33,921 nt of DNA from Jaenimonas drosophilae. Its lineage: Eukaryota; Euglenozoa; Kinetoplastea; Trypanosomatida; Trypanosomatidae. Below are positions 26,408 through 33,921 of this stretch, piece after piece. Every line of letters starts with the position of its first letter. Position 1 is the first letter of the stretch. The position numbers and the translations under genes were made by a program. Below the pieces are notes generated by a model. That model was not told the DNA's origin and did not search any database. It was given only the letters and a program-made list of their open reading frames with translations. The stretch lies in the NCBI GenBank assembly GCA_030849065.1, contig JASAON010001463.1, positions 1-33,921 of the forward strand, read 5' to 3'.

Positions 26408-27085
26408 ATGTCTGATATCGAGCTCGACCCCAACTTCGTCAGCGCCGTGGATACGCTGGTAGAGGCGGAGACTGCCCGCCGCCGCGCCATTGACCGCTAT
26501 GGCTTCCGCTTCTACGCCTCCATCACCTCCGACTTTCACATTGAGAAGTACAACCTCGAGGTGATGCTCCGCCTGGAGGCTGGAGACCAAGAGGAGGGCT
26601 CCCCTGAGGAGGCCATCTCCACCAGCGCTGCCCGCGCGAACGCACTCTCCTACGCCTCAGAGCAGGAGCGCGCGGAGCTCGAGGAGGAGGAGGACCTCTT
26701 CCGCCGCCGCCGCATCGTGCTGGAGGAGGCCGAGGCCGCTAGCCGCCTCTTCACCACCGCCCTCTACTACGAGCTGGCTCTCATCGCCGATGAGGCCTTC
26801 CGCCCGCTGATGACGAAGGTCTATAGCCACGCCTGGGGCGCGACCGTGGATAAGGTTCTCCCAATGCCTCCCCATGCCCTTGACAAGCTCAACCGCAACC
26901 CTGAGCGCCACATTCCTCAGTGCATGCGCCGCGAGGAGCGTGAACGCTTAGACTCGGTGAAGCAGTGGCGCTACACCGAGCACGAGCAGCACTTCAAGCA
27001 AACGAAGGAGCAGCTCAAGCAGCAGCCCCCGGCGACGCAGGTGCAGCTGGAGTACAAGGCTGACACCGTCAAGGCCATTCAGTAA
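26408..27085 (+). CDS. Charged helical protein of unknown function
   Basis: I do not recognise this 225-residue protein. It is soluble-looking, with no membrane segment or signal peptide. The N-terminus MSDIELDPNF is followed by Glu/Arg/Ala-rich stretches likely to be helical or coiled (about 10-40 and 78-115, with AELEEEEDLFRRRR in the second). An aromatic and hydrophobic middle follows (LFTTALYYELALIADEAF, about 115-132), and the end is Lys/Gln-rich and hydrophilic. Codons are strongly C-ending, like a well-expressed gene. The start at 26408 is preferred because a clear acceptor AG lies at 26325-26326 and the region translated from 26102 looks like non-coding UTR. Most likely a conserved kinetoplastid structural or cytoskeletal protein, but that is a guess. 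Confidence 0.8.
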   Translation: MSDIELDPNFVSAVDTLVEAETARRRAIDRYGFRFYASITSDFHIEKYNLEVMLRLEAGDQEEGSPEEAISTSAARANALSYASEQERAELEEEEDLFRRRRIVLEEAEAASRLFTTALYYELALIADEAFRPLMTKVYSHAWGATVDKVLPMPPHALDKLNRNPERHIPQCMRREERERLDSVKQWRYTEHEQHFKQTKEQLKQQPPATQVQLEYKADTVKAIQ

Positions 27086-28230
27086 AGTTCAACATTTGTG
27101 TTCTAGCGGACTTGGGCACCGTGAGGAAAAAAAGGTCGCGGGGGGAGTTGGTGCGGGAGTGCCGGTGGATTGTTCCGCCCTACCGCCCCAACTCTGTCCT
27201 CTTCCATCTTTGTCTCCTTTGCCTCTTGAACTCGCTGGTGCTCCTGGGCCCATGGTGGTGAAAAAAGGAGGTGAAGGATACATTAGTAGGCTGAGTACTA
27301 GCACCTTTACTAAGCCTACATACACCTTCGTTGCCATTGATGGAAGCGTAGATGGAGTGGGGGGTGGTGGTGGACAGACCCCCCCTCTTCTTTCCACTCA
27401 CAACCACGCTTGCTGTGTTGGTGCCTCGGTATTTGCTGCCCCAGTCCTTCCGCTGGTTAGAAGGATGGGTGCTGACTTTATTTCTATGTTGTTTGTACAC
27501 CACCAGATGTAGTTTATGTGGGATGTGGAAGCGAGGGGAGCGAGGGGAGGAGGGCACATGACATGAACCTGAACCTGAGTGGTCTGTGGGTTGAGTAGCG
27601 TGTTGCTGCCCTACGATCACCAGAGGCATCGCTCATGGGCAAATACTCACCCTCCTCCTTCGTATCCCCACCACACACAATGACTTTGACATAAAGAAAG
27701 AAAAACGCTTGAATGTATGTTAGCCAACCACACCCGTCGCTATCTCCCCCCTGTTTGTGTAGTTGCTTGATGTCCATGAGCCTGCCACACGCAGTCCCTC
27801 GTCTTCTTCCACACTCATCCACATGAGGGAGCGTACTTGCGCTTCTTCTGAAGCTGGTGTGCAGACGTTGTGTGCATGAGGGACAGTCATTTGCGATTGG
27901 GCTCATGGTCATTGCCACTACTGGCGGGATCGAGGGTGTCGTCACGAAGTCGCTTCACCCCTCCACGTGAACACCCGCAAAATACCGCGGACTGTAAAGT
28001 TCATCTCGCACCGTTTGCCCTTCTCCCCACTTCTTGTGTGGAGAGGATGTGTGGGCATGACGTGATGATGATTGCATCGCTACTCAATATATCATGAACT
28101 CTGCCATCTTTACTCTCCAATGTGAAGCTACAGTGTAGGTAGAATCATCCTCTACACTCCTACGCATACATTCATACCTGCGTACTAAGGTACTTAGCTA
28201 GTTGCGTGTGTGTGTGTGCATACAATTCAG
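27086..28230. other. Intergenic spacer before the CNB-like gene
   Basis: About 1.1 kb without a supported gene. It contains a G-rich patch (27350-27375), a weak hairpin (GTAGGCT at 27286 with AGCCTAC at 27313) and a GT repeat at 28206-28219. The acceptor for the next gene is unclear; AGs at 28188-28189 and 28196-28197 are candidates. Confidence 0.55.
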
Positions 28231-30702
28231 ATGCCGGAGGAAGAAGATTGGTTTGTTCGGGCCTTACGGCGAAAGCCACCTGGGTGGAGTCCTTCATGGG
28301 GATGGATTGAGGAGCGCGACTACCACGAACTATCCGAGGTGGCCCAGCGATACCTTCAGCGGGCGCGGAGTAAGGCTGCTGAATCTTTAGCCACTGCCGC
28401 CGCCGAGGAGGAAGCGGAGCGCGTTGCCGCCGCAAAGAGAGAGGAAGAGGCTGAGGTTGATGTACAGGCAGCTATTCAGCACTTTGCCTTCCCCACAGAC
28501 GAAGAAGATACTGCGGGTGACTTACCCGGTGCAGCCACGGCCCTTGGCGAAGAGGAGGAGGGGGATGACACCACTCGGGCAAGCTGGGAGCGTCGTAACG
28601 CTATTGTGGGTGAGGGCCTTAGCCACACCCCAGTGGGTGGCGGATACTGGACTTACCCGGACCTCCAGGTATTTCCCAAGGAGGCGGTAGAGCGTCGATC
28701 GATTCACGAGATGATTGACCGCCACCCGCTCTTTGTAGAGTTACCGCCGCTCTTGCGAGAGGTCGTCGTGGACGCGTTTGAGCGCTACGAATCGAAGCCT
28801 GGAGACGTTCTTGCCACTTCGGGTGAGTCGGAGGCGCTGTTTCTGCTGGTACAAGGCAGTGTCGCGGATGTGGAGCTCGATGCTGAGGTGGCCCCAACTG
28901 ACGATGTGGAGGTGGTGAAGACCATCACGGCCTCTCCATCCGCATCCCCAACAACGACGGTTGCGGTGGCAACAAACGCAGAGGGGAGCCCCTCTTCTTC
29001 ATCAAGCATGCAGATGATAGTTGCAGCACCAAAATACGCCCTTGTTGCCCAGACACCAACCCTTTCCTGGAGGCTTGCTCGCTCTGAGTACAAGAAGATT
29101 CTTATGATTCACTTCCTCAACGACGTCCTCACCATGAAGGAGTTAGTGGACACCATCACCATCTTCGATGGACTCTCCTTTGGCGAGAAGCTCATGATGT
29201 GCACGGTGGCGGAGGTGGTTGTGCTACCCGAGGGCACCAAAGTGATGGAGGCAGGGAAGAAGACGGACTACGCCTATATCTTGTTGTCTGGTCAAGTGGA
29301 GGTGACGCAGCCACTCCCAAATGGACTGGAGCTGCAGCTGCGTGTTCTCCCTTCTTCCGAGTGTGTGGGCTTTGAGGAGGTGCTGGCTGAGAATGGAGGT
29401 CAACGTGCTTCCCTTAATTACACCGTCACGCGTGGTGAGGCGAAGGTGCTTCGCTTCTCTGGTGTGGAGCTCAACCAACGAGGGGAGGCAGACTTCCTGC
29501 GCCGCGTCTTTCCGCAGCACTTTGTGGCTGAAACTGCGCGCCGCGCCGATGTCAGCCGACGTATCCAGTCAAGCCTCGCCACACGTACAGCGGCCCCTGA
29601 TGATGAGGATGAGGAGGCCTTCACCGACGACATGTGCCCCGTTCATGTTAAGGATGAGGAGGATACGAAGGTGCTGCTCGATACCTTCTTTAGCCGTCCT
29701 GAGTACGCAGGGGTTGTGGGAATGCAGCGAGGGCTGGCATTGGCTGCCTTCACGGCCAGCACTTACTACCCTCAAGGTACAACTCTCCTTTCCGCCGAGG
29801 GCGTGGACCCGGCTGCGCTCTGCTCCTCTCACGGCATCGTCGTCGAGCATCCCCATCCCCAATCGACGGATAGTTGCCCGCCGCTTCGCTCCACTGTTTC
29901 TGACATTATGAACCTAAGTTCCTCCGTGATGGAGAAGTCGGCAGAGGCCTCACCCACATCCACGCCATGGCTGTATGTTCTGCGACGTGGTGCAATTGCC
30001 ATTTACGAAGAAGACGATCACCTCGTCACTCTCCGTGCGTGCGGAGGCAGCGTTGGGGAGTCCATCCTCTCACAACCACGTGCCGCCTCCAATCGCCTGA
30101 CGGCTATCGTCAGTAGTCCCGATGGATGTGAAGTGTATCGTCTGGATCGACGGACGTACCGGTGTTTGCTCCTTCGTTCCTACATGCATGCACAGCGCTA
30201 CTTCACTACGATGCTGGCAGCCCTCTCCTTCGCCGATGGCCTCTCCAACATCGCCCGAGCGCTGCTCTGCCAGTGCAGCTCCATCCTTGAGGTGGATGCC
30301 GGAGACGTCCTCCTCGCCGCCGCCACCACCCCTCGCTTTGTCTTCGCCATTTTTGATGGCAAAGTGCATGTGAGGCTGGCGGAACACGAAGATGAGGATG
30401 CCAATGAGGAGATCAACCGGCCGATATTGCGCGCCGGAGACTTTGTTGGCGCACTCGAAACCTTGGATGGCCTCCTTGCTCCTGTTAGCTACACCACACG
30501 CATCAAGACCCGTGTGCTGCGTGTTCGGGCAGACACCTTTGTGGATCTGTGCCGCAGCGTTCTCCCCATGATTGAGCGTCAGCGCCACAGCAGTAGATTC
30601 GAGTTCTACCGCCAACATGGAGGAGCTGGCGGAGGGGTGAAGGCACTCATGCCACGACCTCCTGCAGCCGCAGAACGAGGTCGTGCGGCGGCCTATCGTT
30701 GA
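28231..30702 (+). CDS. Protein with four cyclic-nucleotide-binding-like domains
   Basis: An 823-residue protein from the first ATG; the frame extends seven codons further only through GTG. An N-terminal WGW-containing segment and an Ala/Glu coiled region (about 45-90) precede four beta-roll regions of CNB type: about 153-288 (HPLFVELPPLLREVV, split by a Ser/Thr/Ala low-complexity insert), 303-418 (ITIFDGLSFGEKLMM, LLSGQVEVTQ), 488-648 (YVLRRGAIAIYE) and 658-778 (LSFADGLSNIARALL, FAIFDGKVHVRL). The phosphate-binding cassette is closest to the classical FGE...R-A form in domain 3 (GESILSQPRAAS). Domain 2 has EEVLAENGGQRAS, and domains 1 and 4 lack it. No kinase, channel or GEF domain is present. 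Likely a regulatory or flagellar/cytoskeletal scaffold; ligand unknown. Confidence 0.85.
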   Translation: MPEEEDWFVRALRRKPPGWSPSWGWIEERDYHELSEVAQRYLQRARSKAAESLATAAAEEEAERVAAAKREEEAEVDVQAAIQHFAFPTDEEDTAGDLPGAATALGEEEEGDDTTRASWERRNAIVGEGLSHTPVGGGYWTYPDLQVFPKEAVERRSIHEMIDRHPLFVELPPLLREVVVDAFERYESKPGDVLATSGESEALFLLVQGSVADVELDAEVAPTDDVEVVKTITASPSASPTTTVAVATNAEGSPSSSSSMQMIVAAPKYALVAQTPTLSWRLARSEYKKILMIHFLNDVLTMKELVDTITIFDGLSFGEKLMMCTVAEVVVLPEGTKVMEAGKKTDYAYILLSGQVEVTQPLPNGLELQLRVLPSSECVGFEEVLAENGGQRASLNYTVTRGEAKVLRFSGVELNQRGEADFLRRVFPQHFVAETARRADVSRRIQSSLATRTAAPDDEDEEAFTDDMCPVHVKDEEDTKVLLDTFFSRPEYAGVVGMQRGLALAAFTASTYYPQGTTLLSAEGVDPAALCSSHGIVVEHPHPQSTDSCPPLRSTVSDIMNLSSSVMEKSAEASPTSTPWLYVLRRGAIAIYEEDDHLVTLRACGGSVGESILSQPRAASNRLTAIVSSPDGCEVYRLDRRTYRCLLLRSYMHAQRYFTTMLAALSFADGLSNIARALLCQCSSILEVDAGDVLLAAATTPRFVFAIFDGKVHVRLAEHEDEDANEEINRPILRAGDFVGALETLDGLLAPVSYTTRIKTRVLRVRADTFVDLCRSVLPMIERQRHSSRFEFYRQHGGAGGGVKALMPRPPAAAERGRAAAYR

Positions 30703-30893
30703 GCCACCATCAACACCAACAACCGATGTATTCTATGTTTGCTGTATGGTTAGATCTTCACTGCACCTTGTCTCACCCTACGAGTTCATTGATTGTGTTC
30801 CTGGTGTCCACCGCCATGTGTAGTGTGGTTTCGTGCCATGCCACCCAGAAAAAAAAATCATGAGTGTTATTGTGTTGCACTACCACATGCCAA
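30703..30893. other. Short spacer before the sulfotransferase-like gene
   Basis: The presumed 3' UTR of the CNB-like gene. It includes an A8 run near 30849 and no supported gene. Confidence 0.5.
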
Positions 30894-30923
30894 CTTCATC
30901 TTCACTTTATCTTCTGTTGTTAG
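30894..30923 (+). promoter_or_regulatory. Probable spliced-leader acceptor before 30997
   Basis: A T/C-rich tract ends in GTTAG, AG at 30922-30923. It leaves about 73 bases of 5' UTR before the ATG at 30997. Confidence 0.6.
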
Positions 30924-30996
30924 GTCTTAACTGTAAAGGCTGTGTGCGTGGGGAACGTGCTTGTTTGGAGTTGCGTCTACTGCACCTGCACCGATC

Positions 30997-31929
30997 ATGT
31001 TCAGATCCTCAGCTGCGGTGTGGATGCGGGTCCTCTGCCTCACAATGCAGCCCGATGGAGGAGCCATGACCCCGGCCTTAACGACTTTGGGCTACCAGCC
31101 GTACACCCTCAAGGCGTGCTTCAAGGGCCACGCCCGAACACATCCAATGGAGTGGAGCAACATGCTCCAGGGAAAGAAGAACTACGACCCAAGTCTCTTC
31201 ACAGACTACGACTCATTCATTGGGCCGCCTGCTGCGGTTTTATACGATGCCATTCTGCGTGAGTGCCCGAGCTACACCAAAGTCATCCTCGTGGAGGAAC
31301 CCGACAAGGAGGCCTGGGCCACCAACTTCGATCGCTACATGGAGAAGCTTGCGGCATCCATGAAGCGTACCTCACGCAATCGCATTGGAACGGCCTTCAA
31401 CCACATGCTTGAGCACATGGTTGTGCGTGGTGATGTGCGGAGCAACACAGCTACAGCTGCCGCGCCAACATCAGTGAAGAGCTTCGGGTTTCGACGACGC
31501 GATGGGGCGGCCGATGCAGCCACAACGTCTAGCGCCGCCAGCAACGATGTTGCTTCTACAAACATTCCTAAAGATATGGAGTCGGCCACGCCACATCCGC
31601 GTGCCCAGGCTCTGGCGAAGTTTGAGGAGAGCGTGAAGCTCCACGTGCCCAACTCCAAGTTGCTCGTCTACCGCTACGGCGATGGGTGGTCGCCGCTGTG
31701 TGAGTTCCTGGAGAAGGAGGTGCCTGACCAGCCTTTCCCACCCTACGACGATGGCCTACGGGTTCTCGGGAACCTTCAAGAACGCGTTGAGCGTGCCCGC
31801 ATCCTGCTGCGATTGCTGGTCAGCATCTGTCTGGCCATCATTGTGGTGCGTGCCATGGCATACATGGGAGGTGCCCGCAAGTTCTTTAGCGACCTTTACA
31901 TCGACTTCCGCGAAGCGTATACTTCATGA
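30997..31929 (+). CDS. Sulfotransferase-like (Sulfotransferase_17 type) protein with C-terminal membrane anchor
   Basis: A 310-residue protein whose layout matches the P-loop sulfotransferase-like family often mislabelled NAD-dependent epimerase: LGYQPYT (about 31-37), a GPPAAVLYDAILRECPSYTK helix followed by VILVEEPDKEAW (96-107), and late VYRYGDGWSPLCEFLEKEVP (224-243) then PFPPYDD. The 5'-phosphosulfate loop that normally precedes the first motif (GxxRTGTxS) is replaced by QPDGGAMTPAL, and the usual Arg of the VTRDP-type motif is Glu. A Ser/Ala/Thr low-complexity insert lies at about 145-200. A single membrane helix (about 267-289) is followed by a short tail. Start could be 30997, 31024 or 31045; starting at 31066 would cut the fold. 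Probably catalytically dead or with another ligand. Tail-anchored location inferred. Confidence 0.75.
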   Translation: MFRSSAAVWMRVLCLTMQPDGGAMTPALTTLGYQPYTLKACFKGHARTHPMEWSNMLQGKKNYDPSLFTDYDSFIGPPAAVLYDAILRECPSYTKVILVEEPDKEAWATNFDRYMEKLAASMKRTSRNRIGTAFNHMLEHMVVRGDVRSNTATAAAPTSVKSFGFRRRDGAADAATTSSAASNDVASTNIPKDMESATPHPRAQALAKFEESVKLHVPNSKLLVYRYGDGWSPLCEFLEKEVPDQPFPPYDDGLRVLGNLQERVERARILLRLLVSICLAIIVVRAMAYMGGARKFFSDLYIDFREAYTS

Positions 31930-32311
31930 GTGCGGTGCCACTTTGGAATGATCCATTCACATATCTACAACAGCGAAGGAAGTCGGACCGATTGGATGGA
32001 TGTGGTCCTTTTTGTGCTGTACATCACCCATTCATAAACATGTGAATGAACCCTCAACAGGAGTGCATCATGCTGCGAGTGAACGCAACCACTGAAATAC
32101 ATATACCACATTCTTTGTTGTTTCTTCTTTATGGTTTTGCATTCTTTGCTGGAAGAGTGTGCGAGCTCATTGCTGCCTCAACCACCGCTACGGTGCACGG
32201 CTGTTGACGAGGAGCCAGTACAACTTGCTTCTAGGCTTACTCTATACACAAGCTCTGTGGGCTCATACACCTACACACCCATACGACCTCTAATAGTGTT
32301 TTACAGCAACC
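31930..32311. other. Intergenic spacer before the 32312 gene
   Basis: Nothing gene-like is supported. A T/C stretch at 32111-32133 and an AG at 32233-32234 (after CTTGCTTCT) are candidate trans-splicing signals for the next gene. Confidence 0.55.
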
Positions 32312-33325
32312 ATGAAGGCCTTTGTTTCGCGCATGTTGGGTCGCCCTACTGCCCCACGACCGACCTTGAGTCTTCAGGTGGTGTTTTCCGACCCCATCGC
32401 CCCGGTACGGGAGACGGAAGTTGTGCATCGACTACATCACTATCACCCATCCCTTGCCCAGGCGCAGTTCAGCCGCACCACCTACTCCGACGACGACCCC
32501 AACAGCACCGACGAGTTGGAGCTCATTGGTCGCGTGAAGTGGCCCGTTGGCGGCCTTGGCGCCACAGCGGAGGGTGAACAGCCCGCCCATCGCGTGGCGG
32601 TGGTGGTACGCAACCAGTGGAGTCCTCCACCGAGCTGGATGAGCTGCCTTGGACGTGGCCTCACCACCTCAGACGCCTTCGCCGCACAACTCCACCACAC
32701 ACGTAGCGTGGCCTTCTTAACCTACAAGGACCCACGCGACTGCCCTACCGATGCTTCTCCCCTGCAGCAGTATGCTGCTCTAGCCATGGTTGCGGCGTGT
32801 CTGGCGGAGCCACCGACGATTGGTGTGGCTCCTCGGTCGATGGGCTTCCTTAACCTCCATGGCCGAACAGCCGCCGACCCTGCCTGCCTCATTGGTGGTG
32901 AAGGGCGCCTGCGTGCCGCAATCCGCGCTGATGGGTCGATGGAGGTTGCGCGGCACCCAGAGGCTGCCTCACTCTTCTGCGGCATCGCACCGGTGCCTGG
33001 CTTGTCTGAGCGGGCGCCAAGCCCTTCGAGTATTGCCTTTTGCACGGGCGGGGCGGAGTTAATGGGGCTGCCCAACATGATGAGCTACGCAAGTGGGCCC
33101 GCAGCGCGACGAGCCATCCTTGGTGCGGCGCTCTATCTCTGGCAGGAGGCCAGCACCCATGGAACTCCCATTGGGGCGGGGCAGTGCTTCGATCTATCTT
33201 CGTACGCGCCTAGCCCCATTCGTCTTCGTAGACCAACAAAGGAGGAACGTCGGGCTGTGTCGGATGCTGGGCTCCGCGAGCCCTTCTTTGTCATGTGCCC
33301 AGAGAGTGGAGAGTGGTTGATGTAG
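32312..33325 (+). CDS. Protein of unknown function, possibly DUF4261-like
   Basis: A complete 337-residue protein starting at the first ATG after the likely acceptor. No signal peptide or membrane helix is clear. Residues 1-25 are basic; 55-75 are acidic. The segment VAFLTYKDPRDCP (133-145), the helix LQQYAALAMVAACLAEPPTIGV (151-172, shown only in part: YAALAMVAACLAE), the late MGLPNMMSY (251-259) and the helix RRAILGAALYLWQEA (266-280) followed by a GTPIGAGQ turn weakly resemble the pattern of DUF4261 proteins, where a GLPE-type motif precedes a helix and a glycine-rich turn. This is a low-confidence resemblance; otherwise a conserved hypothetical. Composition and codon use match the neighbours. 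Confidence 0.8.
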   Translation: MKAFVSRMLGRPTAPRPTLSLQVVFSDPIAPVRETEVVHRLHHYHPSLAQAQFSRTTYSDDDPNSTDELELIGRVKWPVGGLGATAEGEQPAHRVAVVVRNQWSPPPSWMSCLGRGLTTSDAFAAQLHHTRSVAFLTYKDPRDCPTDASPLQQYAALAMVAACLAEPPTIGVAPRSMGFLNLHGRTAADPACLIGGEGRLRAAIRADGSMEVARHPEAASLFCGIAPVPGLSERAPSPSSIAFCTGGAELMGLPNMMSYASGPAARRAILGAALYLWQEASTHGTPIGAGQCFDLSSYAPSPIRLRRPTKEERRAVSDAGLREPFFVMCPESGEWLM

Positions 33326-33820
33326 ATGCGTATCAACATCGGTGCTGCGCACATATCCAATCTTTGTTGTTTTTATTCTGTTGCTTCTCTGTTTTTTTTG
33401 TTCTTGTTGGTATTCTGTTCCGCTATACCCCCTTTCCCCCTCGCCCCTTTGAAACTCGTATCATTGGACGTGGGTGGCCGTTGGCGCCGCCATACCTCCC
33501 AGCGGCAGTTGCCATGGCGTTTGTGATGGTGGCGCGTTTGGGAGGCTGACGATGTAGAGGCATCGGTGCAGCTCATTATTCTTCTTCTACCTTCCTCAAG
33601 CCAGTTTCTCCTTCCACTATTCTCTTGAGCTGTTGTGTGTTTTGTTTTTGTGGTCATGATGACCCCATGAAAATGACGTCAGAAGATTCATTTCTGTGTT
33701 GGAATGAGGTGAGTACCTTGTTCTCCTCCACCAACAACACCCTTCATCGTCCTTTAACATTCACAAACGATCTATCCACATTGGGTGTACTTGATGTGTC
33801 TTCCCCACGACCATGCTTCA
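33326..33820. other. Spacer before the final partial gene
   Basis: T-rich tracts, including a T8 near 33390, and pyrimidine stretches. No supported gene is seen; the open frames present are short and low-complexity. Confidence 0.55.
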
Positions 33821-33861
33821 CTCCCTCTCTTTCTCTCTAATCACTCCGTTCGTTGCACTAG
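33821..33861 (+). promoter_or_regulatory. Probable spliced-leader acceptor for the final gene
   Basis: A C/T tract (33821-33838) is followed by CACTAG with AG at 33860-33861, 32 bases before the ATG at 33893. Confidence 0.6.
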
Positions 33862-33892
33862 TATCAGCTTCAAGCACAAGCGTCAAAACAAC

Positions 33893-33921
33893 ATGGGTTG
33901 CTGCGGTTCCAAGGAGGTGCA
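33893..33921 (+). CDS. Start of a probable N-myristoylated/palmitoylated protein (partial)
   Basis: Nine codons, MGCCGSKEV, then the window ends. Gly2 with Ser6 and Lys7 fits an N-myristoylation signal, and Cys3/Cys4 fit adjacent palmitoylation. Such dual acylation targets trypanosomatid proteins (for example small calpain-like proteins, flagellar calcium-binding proteins and phosphatases) to the flagellar or plasma membrane. The gene identity cannot be told from nine residues. The upstream acceptor supports this as a true start. Confidence 0.7.

Noticed and set aside
27286..27319. GTAGGCT/AGCCTAC inverted repeat in the spacer
   Set aside because: Only seven pairs with a 20-base loop; weak and compatible with chance.
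1..33921. CRISPR array, insertion sequence, spliced-leader RNA gene or 5S rRNA
   Set aside because: Looked for repeats with spacers, transposase motifs and the SL exon. None was recognised.

Overview
This window reads as nuclear DNA of a trypanosomatid (kinetoplastid) protist. All confident protein genes are intron-free and lie on the + strand, as in a polycistronic directional gene cluster. They are separated by T- and pyrimidine-rich spacers ending in AG, the layout expected of spliced-leader trans-splicing. A U2-type snRNA lies head-to-head with a tRNA gene, which is a kinetoplastid hallmark, and mevalonate kinase ends in the peroxisomal/glycosomal signal SKL. Genus cannot be fixed from the sequence. 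The gene order AAT array, mevalonate kinase, peroxisomal-type ABC half-transporter resembles, from memory, a segment of Trypanosoma brucei chromosome 4.

Layout. (1) Positions 2-11673: five tandem amino-acid transporter genes (AAT-1 to AAT-5; AAAP/AAT family), the first cut by the window edge, with 1.0-1.3 kb spacers. (2) About 12660-12990: a Pol III unit with a U2 snRNA gene on the minus strand and a tRNA-Ala(AGC) on the plus strand, 99 bp apart and divergent. (3) About 12990-15390: an anomalous island with a possible minus-strand reverse-transcriptase C-terminal relic at 13463-13822, then GC-rich sequence with many G/C/A runs of 10 or more. It may be a decayed mobile element, a foreign insertion, or poor-quality or mis-joined assembly. 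(4) 15423-20717: three more AAT genes (AAT-6 to AAT-8) of a visibly different subgroup, with about 0.5 kb spacers. (5) 22114-33325: mevalonate kinase, a glycosomal ABCD-type half-transporter, a charged conserved-type unknown, a protein with four cyclic-nucleotide-binding-like folds, a membrane-anchored sulfotransferase-like protein lacking its nucleotide loop, and an unknown 337-residue protein. (6) 33893 to the end: the first nine codons of a protein starting MGCCGS, a dual acylation signal.

How the genes fit together. The AAT array is a dosage and diversification cluster for plasma-membrane amino-acid uptake: the membrane cores are nearly constant while the N-terminal tails and the predicted substrate-contact segment differ. 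Mevalonate kinase and the ABC half-transporter are neighbours that both probably act at the glycosome (isoprenoid synthesis and acyl-CoA import). The U2/tRNA-Ala pair interrupts the Pol II cluster and separates the two AAT subgroups. No clearly novel multi-gene system is evident. The most unusual places are the Pol III unit with the anomalous island beside it, and a codon-usage island inside several AAT genes.

Limits: gene starts were chosen at the first ATG downstream of a plausible acceptor AG. Family calls come from reading motifs, not from searches. Composition statements are by eye.
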